From Xylaria sp. FL1777 (taxonomy: Eukaryota; Ascomycota; Sordariomycetes; Xylariales; Xylariaceae), in assembly GCA_022578965.1 (NCBI GenBank), contig MU400762.1:1-53511 (forward strand): a DNA stretch of 53,511 nucleotides, in the 5' to 3' direction. Shown here in pieces: positions 11,375 through 23,189 of the stretch. Numbering within the stretch: position 1 is the first letter of the stretch; every line of letters starts with the position of its first letter. Under the pieces are notes generated by a model. It was not told the DNA's origin, made no database searches, and worked only from the letters and a program-made list of their open reading frames with translations. The position numbers and the translations under genes are program-made.

Positions 11375-11379
11375 CTAAT
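11375..11379. repeat. Right target-site duplication, CTAAT
   Basis: This is an exact match to 3669-3673 and directly abuts the 3' LTR. Confidence 0.9.
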
Positions 11380-13225
11380 GTTTAAAGCAATTTATTATTA
11401 TAAATATTTTTTAGTTAAGCATATTATACTGCATTTTTTCTTTAAATAGCTTTTAAAAATAAAACGCAACTAATTTAAAAATGCTTTAATTATTTTGCTA
11501 AAATAAATTTTCTACAAAAGCTACTTTAAAAGAATTAGTTTTTAGCAATATTTGTTTCTTAAAGTTAAAATATATAAAAAAAATAGCTTACTTAAATATA
11601 TTCTAAAGGTTTTTAAAAGCTTTTTTTTTAGAACTATTTAAAAAAATTTAACTTTTTTTTATTTTTGTTACGTTTTTTTTTAAATATTTAAATAAAAGTG
11701 CAGCAATATAAAAATACTTGTTTATAAAACAGCAATAAAAGTTATAAAACCTTAAAAATTATTATAATGCTTAATAAATATTTAATATAAGCTATTGCTA
11801 AATAGTGTTTATATATAAAAAGTTTATTTTAATTTTTTAGCTAAAAATAATATAACTTAAAAATTTAATTTTTTTTTAATAAAATTAGCACTTAAATAGC
11901 TTAGCATATAGTTTTGCTTTTTGTAGCCTTTTAATAATGTTTTAAATATATTTTATATAGAAATTTTTATTTAAAAAAAAAATAAGCATATTATTAAAAT
12001 ATACAATACAAAATATATTTATTACATTATTAAATGCTTTTTATATATAACTTTAAAAAGTAGCAAAAGCATTTAATAAACTTATAAATATAACTAAAAA
12101 TTTATAATAGCTATAACGTATATAAAATGCTATTTTTTATTTATTTTTTTTTTAAATATATAAATAATAATAAGCGTTTTTAAAGTTAATTTTACTAAAG
12201 ATTTTAGCTTTTAAAATTTTATTAAGCAGCTTTAAAATAAATAATAAAGTATATTAATTTTTGCATATAACTTAATTAAGTTTTTTATAGTTTATATATA
12301 AACATAAGCTTTTATTTTTTTTAGGTATAAAAAAGATTAAAACGCTAGTAAAGCTAATAAACTTTTTAATTTTTCTTGCTTTTAGCATTTTATTAAGCTA
12401 TTTTTATAGTTTTTTTTAGCTTATTTTAAGCTAATAAATATATAAAAAAATAAAATATAACTATATTTTTTTTTAGCTTAATAATAAAGTTTTTTTGCTT
12501 TAATTATAACAATATATTTGCTTTATTAATATTAAAAAACTTAAATAAATTATAAAACTTTTTTAAAATTATTATAAAATTAAAGTAACTAAAGCTTTTT
12601 TTTAACTTTTTAAGCTATATAAGTTTAAATAATTAAATAATAATATAGCAGCAAGCCTAATTTTAGTAAGCTTTTGCAAACCTAATTAAGCTAAATATTT
12701 TTACTTAAAAGTAGCATAATTTAAAAAACTATTAATTAGTGCTTAAATTTAGTATAATTTTTTTATTTTTTAAAGTAATTTAAAATAATAAAAAAAAGCT
12801 ACTTTTAAAGCAATAGTTATAATTAATAGCTATATATGTACGCTTAATTCTGCAAATAATACTATAACTATTAATTAATTTATAAATAACTTAATAAGCT
12901 TTATAAATAAGAAATTTACTTTTAATAGCATGCTATAATATAAATATATAAAAAAATGCTTGCTATAATTTATAATAAAAAGCAAAAATAAAACTAATAT
13001 AATTATATTTAGCACATAAATTAAAATTAATATAAGTTTTAATAAATAAGTTTATAGAGCTAATAAAATAAATAATACAAAAAATATAAAAACAGCATAA
13101 AATAAATATATAAAATAATAACTTTAGCTTAAAACTTATAGCTAATATAGTTAATACTAAGCTTACTACTTGTTTTTTAAGTTATAATACTATAGCTTTT
13201 ATAAAAAAAGTATATAAAACTTTAA
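11380..13225. other. Gene-free AT-rich decayed DNA
   Basis: No coding-like frame, RNA gene or clear repeat is visible. Composition is uniform, with C and G largely confined to agct/gcta/gcaa contexts. It is probably old repeat sequence that can no longer be recognised. Confidence 0.55.
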
Positions 13226-14560
13226 TTGCTATTTTTAGTTTTTTTTATTTATATTTTAGTTTTTATTTATTTAGATTTTTTAAATAGTTTGTTTTTAAGT
13301 AGTATTACTATTATAGCTAATATAGCTACTAGATTTATTGTTTTTATTATTACTATTATTATTATTACTTTTAAGCTAAAAGCAATTAAAAGTAATATAA
13401 TTAAATTATTTATAGCTATAGCAAGTAAAGTTTTTATAAAAGTTTAAATTTAAACTATTTCTATTATTATTTTAAAGTTAATTTAAAAAAATTTTAAAAG
13501 TATAACAGTTCTTTAAAATATAAGTATTATTATTATTATTTTAGTTGTTTATATATTTTTAGTTTTAGTACTAGCTATAATTTCTATTATTATTGCTTTT
13601 ATAATATTAGTTTTAGCTTTTATAGCTATTATTGCTTTTATAAAATTTTTAGTTATTATTATTGCAGCTATTATTATAATTATTGCTTTTGCAAAAATAG
13701 TTTTAACTATTAAAACTAATATTATTATTTTTATAGCTAATATTAATATATTAATTACTAGTTTAGTTTTGCTTAGTATTTAAAGTTAATTTACTAGTAA
13801 TTTAAGTAATATTTAACTTTAGTTTTTTTTTACTGCAATTTAAGCGTTATTTCTTAGTTATTAGTTTTTAGCGTTATTATGTAATATTAATTATGTTAGC
13901 TTGTATAGTTAACAGTAAATTATAGTAGTTCATTAGCTTTTATTAAAGTAGTACACTTAGTTTTTAGTAATATAATAAGGCTTTTTTGCTTTTATTTTAG
14001 CAAATATTTTAAAGTTTAATGCTAATAAAATATTAATTAAACAGTTTTAGGTTTTAGTTAGCTTATTAACTTGTTTGTTTTAATTATACGCTTATATTAG
14101 CTTATAAAAAAGCAAACTACTTAAGCAAAGTTTTAGTTTAGTTTAAAAATACTTTTTAGTTAGTTTTAAATTGTTTTTTTTCTAAGGTTAATAATTTCTA
14201 TAATACTAATTAATAAGCATTTTTATAGTTTTAGTTTATATTATTATGCGTATATAAAATTTTGTTTTTATTGCAACAAAATTTTTAATTAGCTTTTTTA
14301 AAAATAGTTTAAAGTTTTTTTACTTATTTTAACTAGTATTAATAAGTAAATTTTATACTAAAAAAGTTATAATTAAACTTTAATAATTAGTTAAAATTAG
14401 CATTTTTAAATAAGTAGCACTAATAGTAGTATAAGCAATTTTAACATAATTAATATTTAGGTTTTTTTTAATTATGCTTTTTATTAAAGCTAAAAAATAA
14501 AAAATTGTTATTATTACTAAAATTTTTATGTTTTTATTTTTAACTTAAGTTATAAAATTA
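13226..14560 (-). pseudogene. Unrecognised coding relic with Thr/Ala/Asn-rich tail
   Basis: Read on the minus strand, about 14000-13900 gives a convincing patch (IFAKIKAKKPYYITKN, then VYYFNKS) whose only stops are explicable by C-to-T change. Further on, at about 13780-13540, one frame stays open for some 70 codons of Ile/Ala/Lys/Thr. With ATA read back to ACA this would be a Thr/Ala/Lys-rich low-complexity tail. From about 13380 to 13290 the triplets AAT/AGT/AAC give a Ser/Asn-rich stretch. The strong 3-base periodicity is the main evidence for a gene. I recognise no domain. The plus-strand open frame at 13226-13447 is the antisense shadow of this periodic DNA. Confidence 0.3.
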
Positions 14561-15579
14561 TTTTTTAAGGTTTAAAAAGTTCTTTTGTTTTTTTAAAAAT
14601 GTTGTTTTTTAGTTTTTTTGTTTATTTAATTATAAAATAAAAGTAATACAAGCTGTTTTTAATTTTAAAGCAACTTGTTTGCTTTTATTTTTTTATTGCG
14701 TAACTTGCTGCTTTAGCTTTTTAATTTTAATTAAAAGCTATGCAATTTATATTTATAATAGTTAAGTATTAGCACTTAAAGCACTAAGTAATTATTATTT
14801 ACTTAAGCTTAGTTTTAAAAATAATTTGTGCTAAGTTTATTTTTAGTTTATTATTAAAATTTGTTTTAAAAAAAAGCTATTAAAAATAGCACTAGTTTAT
14901 ATAATTAATTAATGTTTAGCTATTTCGTAATATAATAAAGTATTATAAGTAATTTTATTTTAAAAAGCTTTAAAATTATTATAAAAAATATAAAGCATTA
15001 AAAGTTAAATATAATAGTTAATATATTTTTAGTTTTATAATAAGTATTTAATAAAATTAAAGCTTAAAAAAAAAAAAAAACTCTTATAAAATAAGTATAA
15101 AAAAAATATTTTATATATATATATAACTTATAATATATATTAAAGTACTTAAGTAGCTTAGTTATAACATAAATAGCTTAAAAATATTATTAATAATTTT
15201 AGCTATTTTGCTAAAACAAAAGTTATTATTAATGCTAAATAGTATGCAAAGTTAGCACAAAAATATTTAAATAACTTTTGTTTTGCTAATATTTTTAAAA
15301 CATTACAAAAACAGCAAAAAAACATAAAAAACTTAAAAGTTAAACATAAGCTATTAGTTTTATTTTTTTACTGTTTTAATAATAAGCTTTTTTATGCTAT
15401 TTATTAAAACAGCTTATAACGCTTTTATATTTTAGCTACTTATTATTAAAATCTTTTTTATATAGCTTATAATAATAAACACTATTTTAAACCTAAAAAA
15501 ATGCTTTATAAGCTATAAAATTTTATAATTTATAACGTATTTAAATAAATTTATAACTATAAGCAGCATTGCTTAGCAT
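14561..15579. other. Gene-free AT-rich decayed DNA
   Basis: Nothing recognisable. It contains an A-run at about 15068-15080 and a short TA dinucleotide tract at about 15113-15124. It ends where copy A of the segmental duplication begins. Confidence 0.55.
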
Positions 15580-16024
15580 TTTTTTGTTTTTTAAGTTAAA
15601 GTTAGTAATATATTTATATATTTAACTTAATAAAAATTTTTATTAATTTTTTTACTAATAGCTTTTATACTTAATTATTTGCTAGCTTTGCGTGCTTTTA
15701 TTTTTGTAATTTGTTAGCTTAGCATAATAGTACTTTTATATTACTTTATTTAAAGCTAATTATTTTTTTTTTGCTGCTTAATATACTTAATTTTTTGCGT
15801 ATTAACTTTTTTGTAATACTATAACCTTTTTAATGCACATTATAAAAATTCGTTTATAAATTTTATTGCTTATTATTATTGCTTTTCTTTTTTTTTTTTT
15901 TTTTTTTGTTTTTATTACATTTATATTTTTATTATAGCTTGTTTTTTCTTAAGTTGCACGCTATTATTAAGCTTATTTTTTAGTGCTTATTTAATACTTG
16001 TTTAGCGCTTTTTTAGCTTTTTTT

Positions 16025-16111
16025 TAGCGCTTTTACTTGTTGTATTATTATTTTTGCTTGCTTTTTTTTAGCGTTTTTACTTGTTATATTATTATTTTTG
16101 CTTGCTTTACT
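16025..16111 (+). repeat. 44-bp tandem pair in copy A
   Basis: Two units start at 16025 and 16069 (tagcgcttttacttgt...). The same pair occurs in copy B at 23627 and 23671, so the pair predates the duplication. On the minus strand it would encode a short repeated Lys/Ser/Ala-type peptide if the surrounding relic is coding. Confidence 0.75.
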
Positions 16112-17044
16112 ATTTTTTTTATAGCTTAATTATTATGTTTTTATTAGCTATTAAACATAATTAATAAAAACACAAAAAAGCTTAAGCATAACAAATTATT
16201 AAACTAAAATAAAAAGCTGCTTAACTTTTTAATTAATTTTATATTTTTTTTTTTAACTTATTTTTTAATAAAAATATTTTAGTACTTATATACTTTTATA
16301 CTTTTATTTTATTGCTTTTAACTTTTAATTTACTTTTGTATTACTATTATTTTATTTAAAGCTAATTTTGCTTATTTTTTTTTTTTTTTTTATAAATGTT
16401 TTGTTTTTAACTACTTAACTTTTTTTTATTTATTTTTAAGTACTATTAATACTTTTTATTTTTTTGTTTAAGCAATTTTTAAAATTGCTATATATAAATA
16501 GTTTTGCTTTTTTAAATTTAAATAATAGTAATATTACAAATTTTAAACTGCTTAAACTAAAACTTTTTTTTTTTTTTGCTTTTTTTGCTTGTTTTTAATT
16601 TTAAAGTTTTTTTAGTTCTAGTAACTTAAGCTTTTTTAATAGCAACAAAAGTAATAGCACTGTTTTAAACGCCTTAAAACTAGTTATTTTTTTTTTTTTA
16701 ATTTTTTTTTTGTTTTTTACGCTTTATATTTTAAATAAGCTTATTGCTTTATTGCTTAACCTTTTTTTTATTTTGTTATAGCAAAATTTTTTTATTTTTA
16801 TTAATAATAAAGCTTTTATTTTTAATAAAAATTATTTGCTTATTTTTGCTTTTTTTTTTTTACTACTAGTTTACTATAATTAGCTTAGCTAGCAGTTTTT
16901 CCTTTTATTTAATAATACGTATTATTATATATAAAAACAAATTTTATACTTTTATTTTTATTAATATAATTATAGTATGCTTTATTTCCTGTTTTTTTTG
17001 TTTTTTTTTATTTTTGTTTGTATTATTAGCTTGCTTATACTTCT

Positions 17045-17136
17045 AAAAAAGCTTTTAAAAAACGAAATATCTTAAAACCTAAAGTTTTTTTAAAAACTCT
17101 AGGTTTTAAAATATTTTGTTTTTTAAAAGCTTTTTT
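17045..17136. repeat. Inverted repeat (foldback), copy A version
   Basis: Imperfect arms of about 43 bases flank a short T-rich centre. The left arm runs through aaagcttttaaaaaacgaaa and the right arm returns as attttgttttttaaaagctt. This is the decayed partner of the clearer foldback at 24648-24738. Confidence 0.75.
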
Positions 17137-20100
17137 TTTTTTGTTTTTTTTAGTTTTAAAGTAGTTAATTTTTTATAAGCTATTTTTTTTCTTTTTATAG
17201 TTTTTGTTTTTATTTTTAAATTTATAATATTAATTTCTTTTTATAAATAAAGTAATAAATATAGCTAGCTATACATTAAAACATATAACTAATTATTTTA
17301 TATAAAGCTTTTTAGCTTTTTATATTAATTCTTTAAAACAAAATAATTTTACTAACTTTTTTTTATTTTATACTAAGCTAAAAGCGCTATAAATTTTTTT
17401 TTAGCATACTTTTTTTAATGCTAATAAGCTTAAGCTTTTTTTTTTGTTTACTAAAGCCTTTTGTTATAATATTTACTAATAAATATATATTACTTATTAA
17501 TATAACATTAATAGCTATTTTATATAGCTTTGTTTTTTTGCTGCATTTTTTTTAGTAATATTTGTTTTAAGTTATTTACTTTTGTTTTAATTTTTTATTT
17601 TCTAAAATGTATACTGCGTTTTTAACTTAATAAAACTTTATAAAACTTAAAATTTGCAGCTTAGCTCCTTTAAATACAGTTTTAATAACTATGTTTATTT
17701 TTTTTTTTTTTACTTTTTTTTAATTTTTAAATATTAAACTACTTACTTGCTATTCAAAATATAAAAACAGTTCGTAAAAAACTATATACTACTTATTTTA
17801 TATGCTTTTTGTTTTTTTATAATTATTATTTAGTACTTTATTAGTTTTGCTTAAGCTAAAATAAAAGCAAGCATTTAATAAGCTTTAGCAAAAAGCTTTA
17901 GCTTTTTTAAGTATATTTAGTTATAGTATGCTATTTTATATAAATATATAAAACTGTTTTAAAACTACTTTAAAACTTTATATAATTAATATTTGTTTAA
18001 TTATTTTGCTAGCTTTATTTTTTTTTTTTAAAAACATAATATTAAAAATATAACTATAAGCTACTTAGCAAAAAGTGTTTTGCAAAAATTTTATACGAAC
18101 TATTTTTTAATAGCAAACTAATAATACTTTTACTTTAATGCTACATAAATTAACTTTGCTTTTTAAAACGTGCTTTATATTATTAAACCTTTTTACTTAA
18201 TTAATAATATAATACTTTTGTTTACTTTGTTTAATAAGTTAGCATATATAGCTAAAATAGCTTATAATAATAATAGCTTATTTTAAAAATATTGTTTATA
18301 TTTATATTTATAATATATGTTTTAAAATATAAAAAAGCTAAAAATAGTAAAAATTATTTTAGCTAGCTTTTATGTTAAAAAAGTAGCTTTGTTTAAAATT
18401 AAAGTATATAATTTTTATAAGCAGCATATATAAATACTTATAAAAGAATTTTATTTTTTTAATTTACTGCAGTTTAACTTGTTGCTTTTTAGCTTAAACT
18501 TATTTAAATAATATTATTAAAGCAAAGCTAAAATATTAATATAAAAAGTAATACTACTTAATTTTTTTTTTTTTTTTAATGCTTTTTAGTTTTATAAAAG
18601 CTAGCTATACTATATATTATTTACTTTATTTAATGCTTTTATACTGCTTTACTATAATATATATTATAAATATTATATGCTTTAGTTTTATATTATAATT
18701 ATTATAAACTTTTATAAACTGCTTTTTTAACAAATTATTTATTTGTTTTTGCTAACTAATTTTACTACTTATAACTTTTTTTTTCTTGTTTTAATACGTT
18801 AGCTAAATAATTTTATACTTGCTTTTATTGTTTGCTTTATTAAGCCTATTAAAAAGCTAGCAATATTTGTACTTTTTAATAATAATGCATTACTAAAGCA
18901 ATTTAATATTACTAAGTATACTAAATATATATATATAAACTAAATATTGCTTACTTTTTTTAAGCAAACTTATATTAGTAGTATTTTTTTTTAAGTATTA
19001 TAGCTATAATATATTACTTAAAATTACTGCATGCTTAACAAATTAAAAAAGCTATTATAAAAGCTTAGCTTAAAAAACATAATATAAAAATATAACATGC
19101 TATAAATACTAAATAATATATTTAAATAGCATATTTTTTAACTTATAAGTTATGTTTTAAAGCAGCTTTGCTTATTTTTTTTTAAGTATTAAAATTAACT
19201 AAAAGTAACCTAGCAAAATATAACGCAAAATATATTAAGTATAAATAAGCAATTTAAAATAATATTATTAAACAACTTTTAAAACATTGCTAACTATGCT
19301 ATTATTTTTACTAAACATTATAAAGCATAACTATTATGCAGCAAAACTTTTAAGCTTACATTATAATTAATTGCTTATATATATAGTTTAAAGTTTTTTA
19401 AAGCTTATAAGTTATATTTTAAAAAGCTTAAGCTTTTTTACTAAATATAATATAATATTTTATATAAAAGCTAGCTAAACTATATATAAAGCTACTTTTA
19501 ATTTTTTAGCTTACTTAATATTTATTATATTTATTTTTAAGTTTTTAGTGCTTTAAGCAAAACTAAAGTTAAAAGTTTTTAAGCAAACAAAACAGCGCTA
19601 TTTAATAGTGCTAACTTTTTATTTTTTGTTTTTATATAACAGCAAAAACTAAAAACAAAAACTTATAACCTTAATAATTATAATATAAATAAACGCTAAA
19701 GTTAGTTTATATATATAGCATTAATACTTAGCGTTTTAAATAATTATGCTAGTTAGTTAAACAAAAGTTTTGCTTTTTAATATTATAAAGTTTAAAAAGT
19801 TTAGCTTGCTATATTTACTAGCAAAAATATTATATGCTTGTTTTTTAATAACTAGTTTAACTATTATTAAGCATATGCTAGCTTTTATATTTTTATTATG
19901 CTAAACTTTAAAAAAACCAAGTTTTTTTATGTTTAATTATTTAAACATATTGCTATAAAGTTAAATTTTTTTAGTTTTAAGTATAGCTACTTAAAGCTAT
20001 TATACTATAATATAATAAAAAAAAAGCTATTATATAATAATATAAATTATTTATTTAAAAAAGCTTTAGTAGCTATTATATTAATATACTTGCTATAATT

Positions 20101-20307
20101 ACTTAATTAAATTTGCAACGCTATTATATAAACATGCTATAATATATATTTATATACTATAATACTTACGCAATAAAAACGTAATGCTTTTTACTTTAGT
20201 TTTAATGTTATGCTTTAATATTTATTTAATTATTGCAGTAAAAGTTCTTTATATATGTTTTTTAAACAGCTTTTTTATATATTTACTAAGCAACTTATTA
20301 TGTTTTT

Positions 20308-20619
20308 TTAACTATATATATTTTGCTTTAGTATATTTTTTAATGCTATAAAACTATTATTTTTTTTTGTTAATTTATTAACGTAACTTAAACTAAAAAA
20401 CTTAAAAGCTAATAACTTAGTATTAATATTTAAGTTACTATATAAAATAAGCATATTAGCAAAGAAAATCTTTATAAAATATATAGCATTATATAAAAAG
20501 CTAAACATAAAGCTAACTATATAGCATAAGCTAGCAAAAAAGCTAACTAATAGCAATAAAACTAGCAAAAAAAAAAACAAAATAAATATTATAAATAATA
20601 TAAAGCTAAAAACAAACAA
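20308..20619 (-). pseudogene. Open frame of 103 codons conserved in both duplication copies
   Basis: A minus-strand frame has a very hydrophobic Phe/Leu/Ile N-terminal half and a polar C-terminal half ending FIALKNILKQNIYS. In copy B the matching stretch (about 27920-28215) keeps the same frame without indels and carries one visible TAA. Its C-terminal half reads like normal protein (AFKSFSLSYANKL, FIALKNMLKQNICS). The hydrophobic half could simply reflect T-rich DNA. No family is recognised, and an origin as a real membrane-protein gene is only one possibility. Confidence 0.2.
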
Positions 20620-22487
20620 TAGTTATAATTTTAGTAATTATAAGTAGCTATAATAAAACTTAAAACTAAAGCAAAACTAATAAAAGCTATTAAAAACAAA
20701 ATATTTAAAACTATATAATAATTATATTTTAGCTTATTTTTAAGTATATAAAAACTAATATAAAGTAATGTTGTTTTTAAAAAAAACTTAACATAGTAAA
20801 AAAATAACCTAAAATAATTTAAATTATTATTATTTTAATAATATTTGTTTTTTTAAAAATTTATGTAGTATTGCTTTAAATAGCTTATATAGCATTATTA
20901 CTAACTATTAGTTCTTTATGTAGCATTGCTTTTTTTTTTAAGTTTTTTATAATGTTATTTATTTTTTACTTAAAAGGTTTACGTTATATTATTATTTATA
21001 AAATATAACCTATATAATATTAAATTTTCTATATAAAGTTTAATCTTATTTATATTGTATTAAAAACTATAGTAATTAAATTTATTAGTTATAAAAGCAA
21101 TATAGCTTATATATATAGCTAAAAGTATATATAGCTTTTTTATTTACTATAATTTTTATAGTATATAATAAGCGCACTATTGCTTTTTATATTTATTTTA
21201 AACGTAATTCTTTTTTATTGCAACTATTTTGTTATGTTTAGTTTTATAAAAATTTATTAATGCATTTTTTAAAAAAGATATAAATACTTAAAAAAAATAA
21301 TTGCAGTTTATATAAGTACATTTAGCGTATAGTTTTATTAAGCTAATATTTAATTTTACGTAACATTTTGTTGTTTTTTTTTTTGTAATTTTTTTTGCTT
21401 TTATTTTATGCAAGTTTTTTTTTTTTTTTTTAAGCTTAAATTGCTTTGCTTTTTTAAGCAGTAGCTTTAGCAGCTAAATAAGTTTTCTAAGTTTGCTTAA
21501 AAACAAAAAGCTTAAAGTTAATAATATTATTTTTTTTAACGTTTATTTAGCGTATATTTAAGCTTTTGTTTTTTTAAACAAAAAAAGTAAGCTTAAAGGC
21601 CTAAAAAAATAAAGCTTTAGCAAAAAAAACATTAGCTTATATATTGTTTGTATTACTAGCTATAATGTTTTGCTTTTTTTTAATAGCTAAAAAAAAAGCA
21701 AAAATATATTATTTGTTGTAATAAAAGTATTAAGCTTAAAAAAATTGCTTAATAATAGCTTAAAATACAAAAATCTTTGCTTTTAAAAAAAAAACTATTA
21801 AAAGCTTTAGTAATTAATATATTATTTATTTTAAAGCAAATAAAGCTTATTATTAAATATATTTTATTTTATTTAAGTTGTTTTTTAAAAAAGTTTGCTA
21901 TTTATTGCACTAGTAATTAAAGCTACTTTTTAAAAGCTAATATAAAACTTTATATAGTTATTTATTGCAGTAAATTAAGCTATATTTAAGTTTTAAACAC
22001 TTTTGTTGTTTTACTATTTATAGCACTAATAATTAAAGCTATTATTTAAAAACTAATATAAAACTTTATATAGTTATTTGTTATACTTAATTAAACTATA
22101 GCTAATTAAGCTATATTTAAGTTTTAAACATTTAAGTATTATAAGTAATAAATTAATATTATGCTATATAAAATTGCTTAAAAAATAAACTACTAAACTA
22201 TTACTTGCATTTTTAGCATTTTTTATAAAGCTAAACAAAAGATTTAATAAAAACAGAAATTTTTTAAATATACTAAATTAGCTATTATAGCACTAATAAA
22301 AACAGTGTTTGCTTTTATATATATAAAAAAAAACATTGCTAAGCAGCTAGTTTTTTATAAAAACAATTATTATTATTATAAAATTTTAGCAAAAAAGGTA
22401 TTAGCACTTAAAAAAAATTAAAAGTATAAGTTCTAAAAAATTTCTTTATAAGCAAAAAAAGCTGTAACGTTAGCTTTATTATTATTG

Positions 22488-22679
22488 CATAATACTATAG
22501 CACGCAAAGTTTATTAGTTAAAATTATTATTCTAAAAGCAAAAAAAAAAAAGCTTTTTATATTATTATGCTTTTTTTAAACTATAAATATATTTAATTAG
22601 CAAAAAACCTTTGGCTTTTTTTACATACTTGCTTTAAAACTTATATAAATTATAACATATGTTTAAATTTTATAAAATT
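22488..22679. other. Start of the spacer between duplication copies
   Basis: AT-rich sequence without recognisable content, leading from the right edge of copy A into the A-rich minisatellite. Confidence 0.5.
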
Positions 22680-23053
22680 ATAAAAAAAAAATAAAAGTTA
22701 ATAAAAAAAAAGTAAATATTAATAAAAAAAAAATAAAAGTTAATAAAAAAAAAATAAAAGTTAATAAAAAAAAAGTAAATATTAATAAAAAAAAAATAAA
22801 AATTAATAAAAAAAAAGTAAAAATTAATAAAAAAAAAATAAAAGTTAATAAAAAAAAAGTAAAAATTAATAAAAAAAAAATAAAAGTTAATAAAAAAAAA
22901 GTAAAAATTAATAAAAAAAAAGTAAAAATTAATAAAAAAAAAGTAAAAATTATTAAAAAAAAAGTAAAAGTTAATAAAAAAAAATAAAAGTTAATAAAAA
23001 AAAAATAAAGGTTAATAAAAAAAAAATAAAGATTAATAAAAAAAAAATAAAGT
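22680..23053 (+). repeat. A-rich minisatellite, about 20-bp unit
   Basis: About 18 units follow the pattern TTAATAAAAAAAAAGTAAAA, varying between GTAAA and ATAAA and in A-run length by one base. Near its right end the units change to AAAGGTTAATAAAA and AAAGTTTAAAA. Related arrays with TTTTATAAAAAAAAAGTAAA units occupy the right end of the window. A-run slippage explains the length variation. Confidence 0.9.
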
Positions 23054-23169
23054 TTAAAAAAAACAAAATAATGTTTTAAAAAAAAAAAAATAATAGTTTA
23101 AAAACAAAAAGTAAAGTTTGCAAAAAAAGAGGTATAATATTATAAAAAAAAAATAATGTATTAAAAAAA
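23054..23169 (+). repeat. Dispersed A-rich motif, copy 1 (about 120 bp)
   Basis: The segment including caaaataatgttttaaaa, gtaaagtttgcaaaaaaaga and ggtataatattataaaa recurs almost base for base at 52868-52990. Both copies adjoin A-rich minisatellite arrays, so array plus motif appear to be one repeat family. Its nature is unknown. Confidence 0.85.
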
Positions 23170-23189
23170 AAAAGTAAGATTTTTCTGTT

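Larger units (their letters stand above)
15580..22487 (+). repeat. Segmental duplication, copy A (about 6.9 kb)
   Basis: Collinear with 23170-31957 in the same orientation. The left edge aligns gttttttaagttaaag here with gttccttgggttaagg in copy B. The right edge aligns at the shared acgttagctttatt (22466-22480 and 31936-31950). Mismatches are overwhelmingly transitions. Copy A is the more mutated copy over its first 1.7 kb. About 100 bp at 21370-21470 have no counterpart in B, while B has about 1.5 kb absent here after about 21700. No target duplication or terminal inverted repeat marks it as a simple transposon. Confidence 0.9.

Noticed and set aside
22680..23053. A regularly spaced repeat array that could suggest CRISPR
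   Set aside because: The units are contiguous A-rich minisatellite copies with no unique spacers, and all other evidence is eukaryotic.
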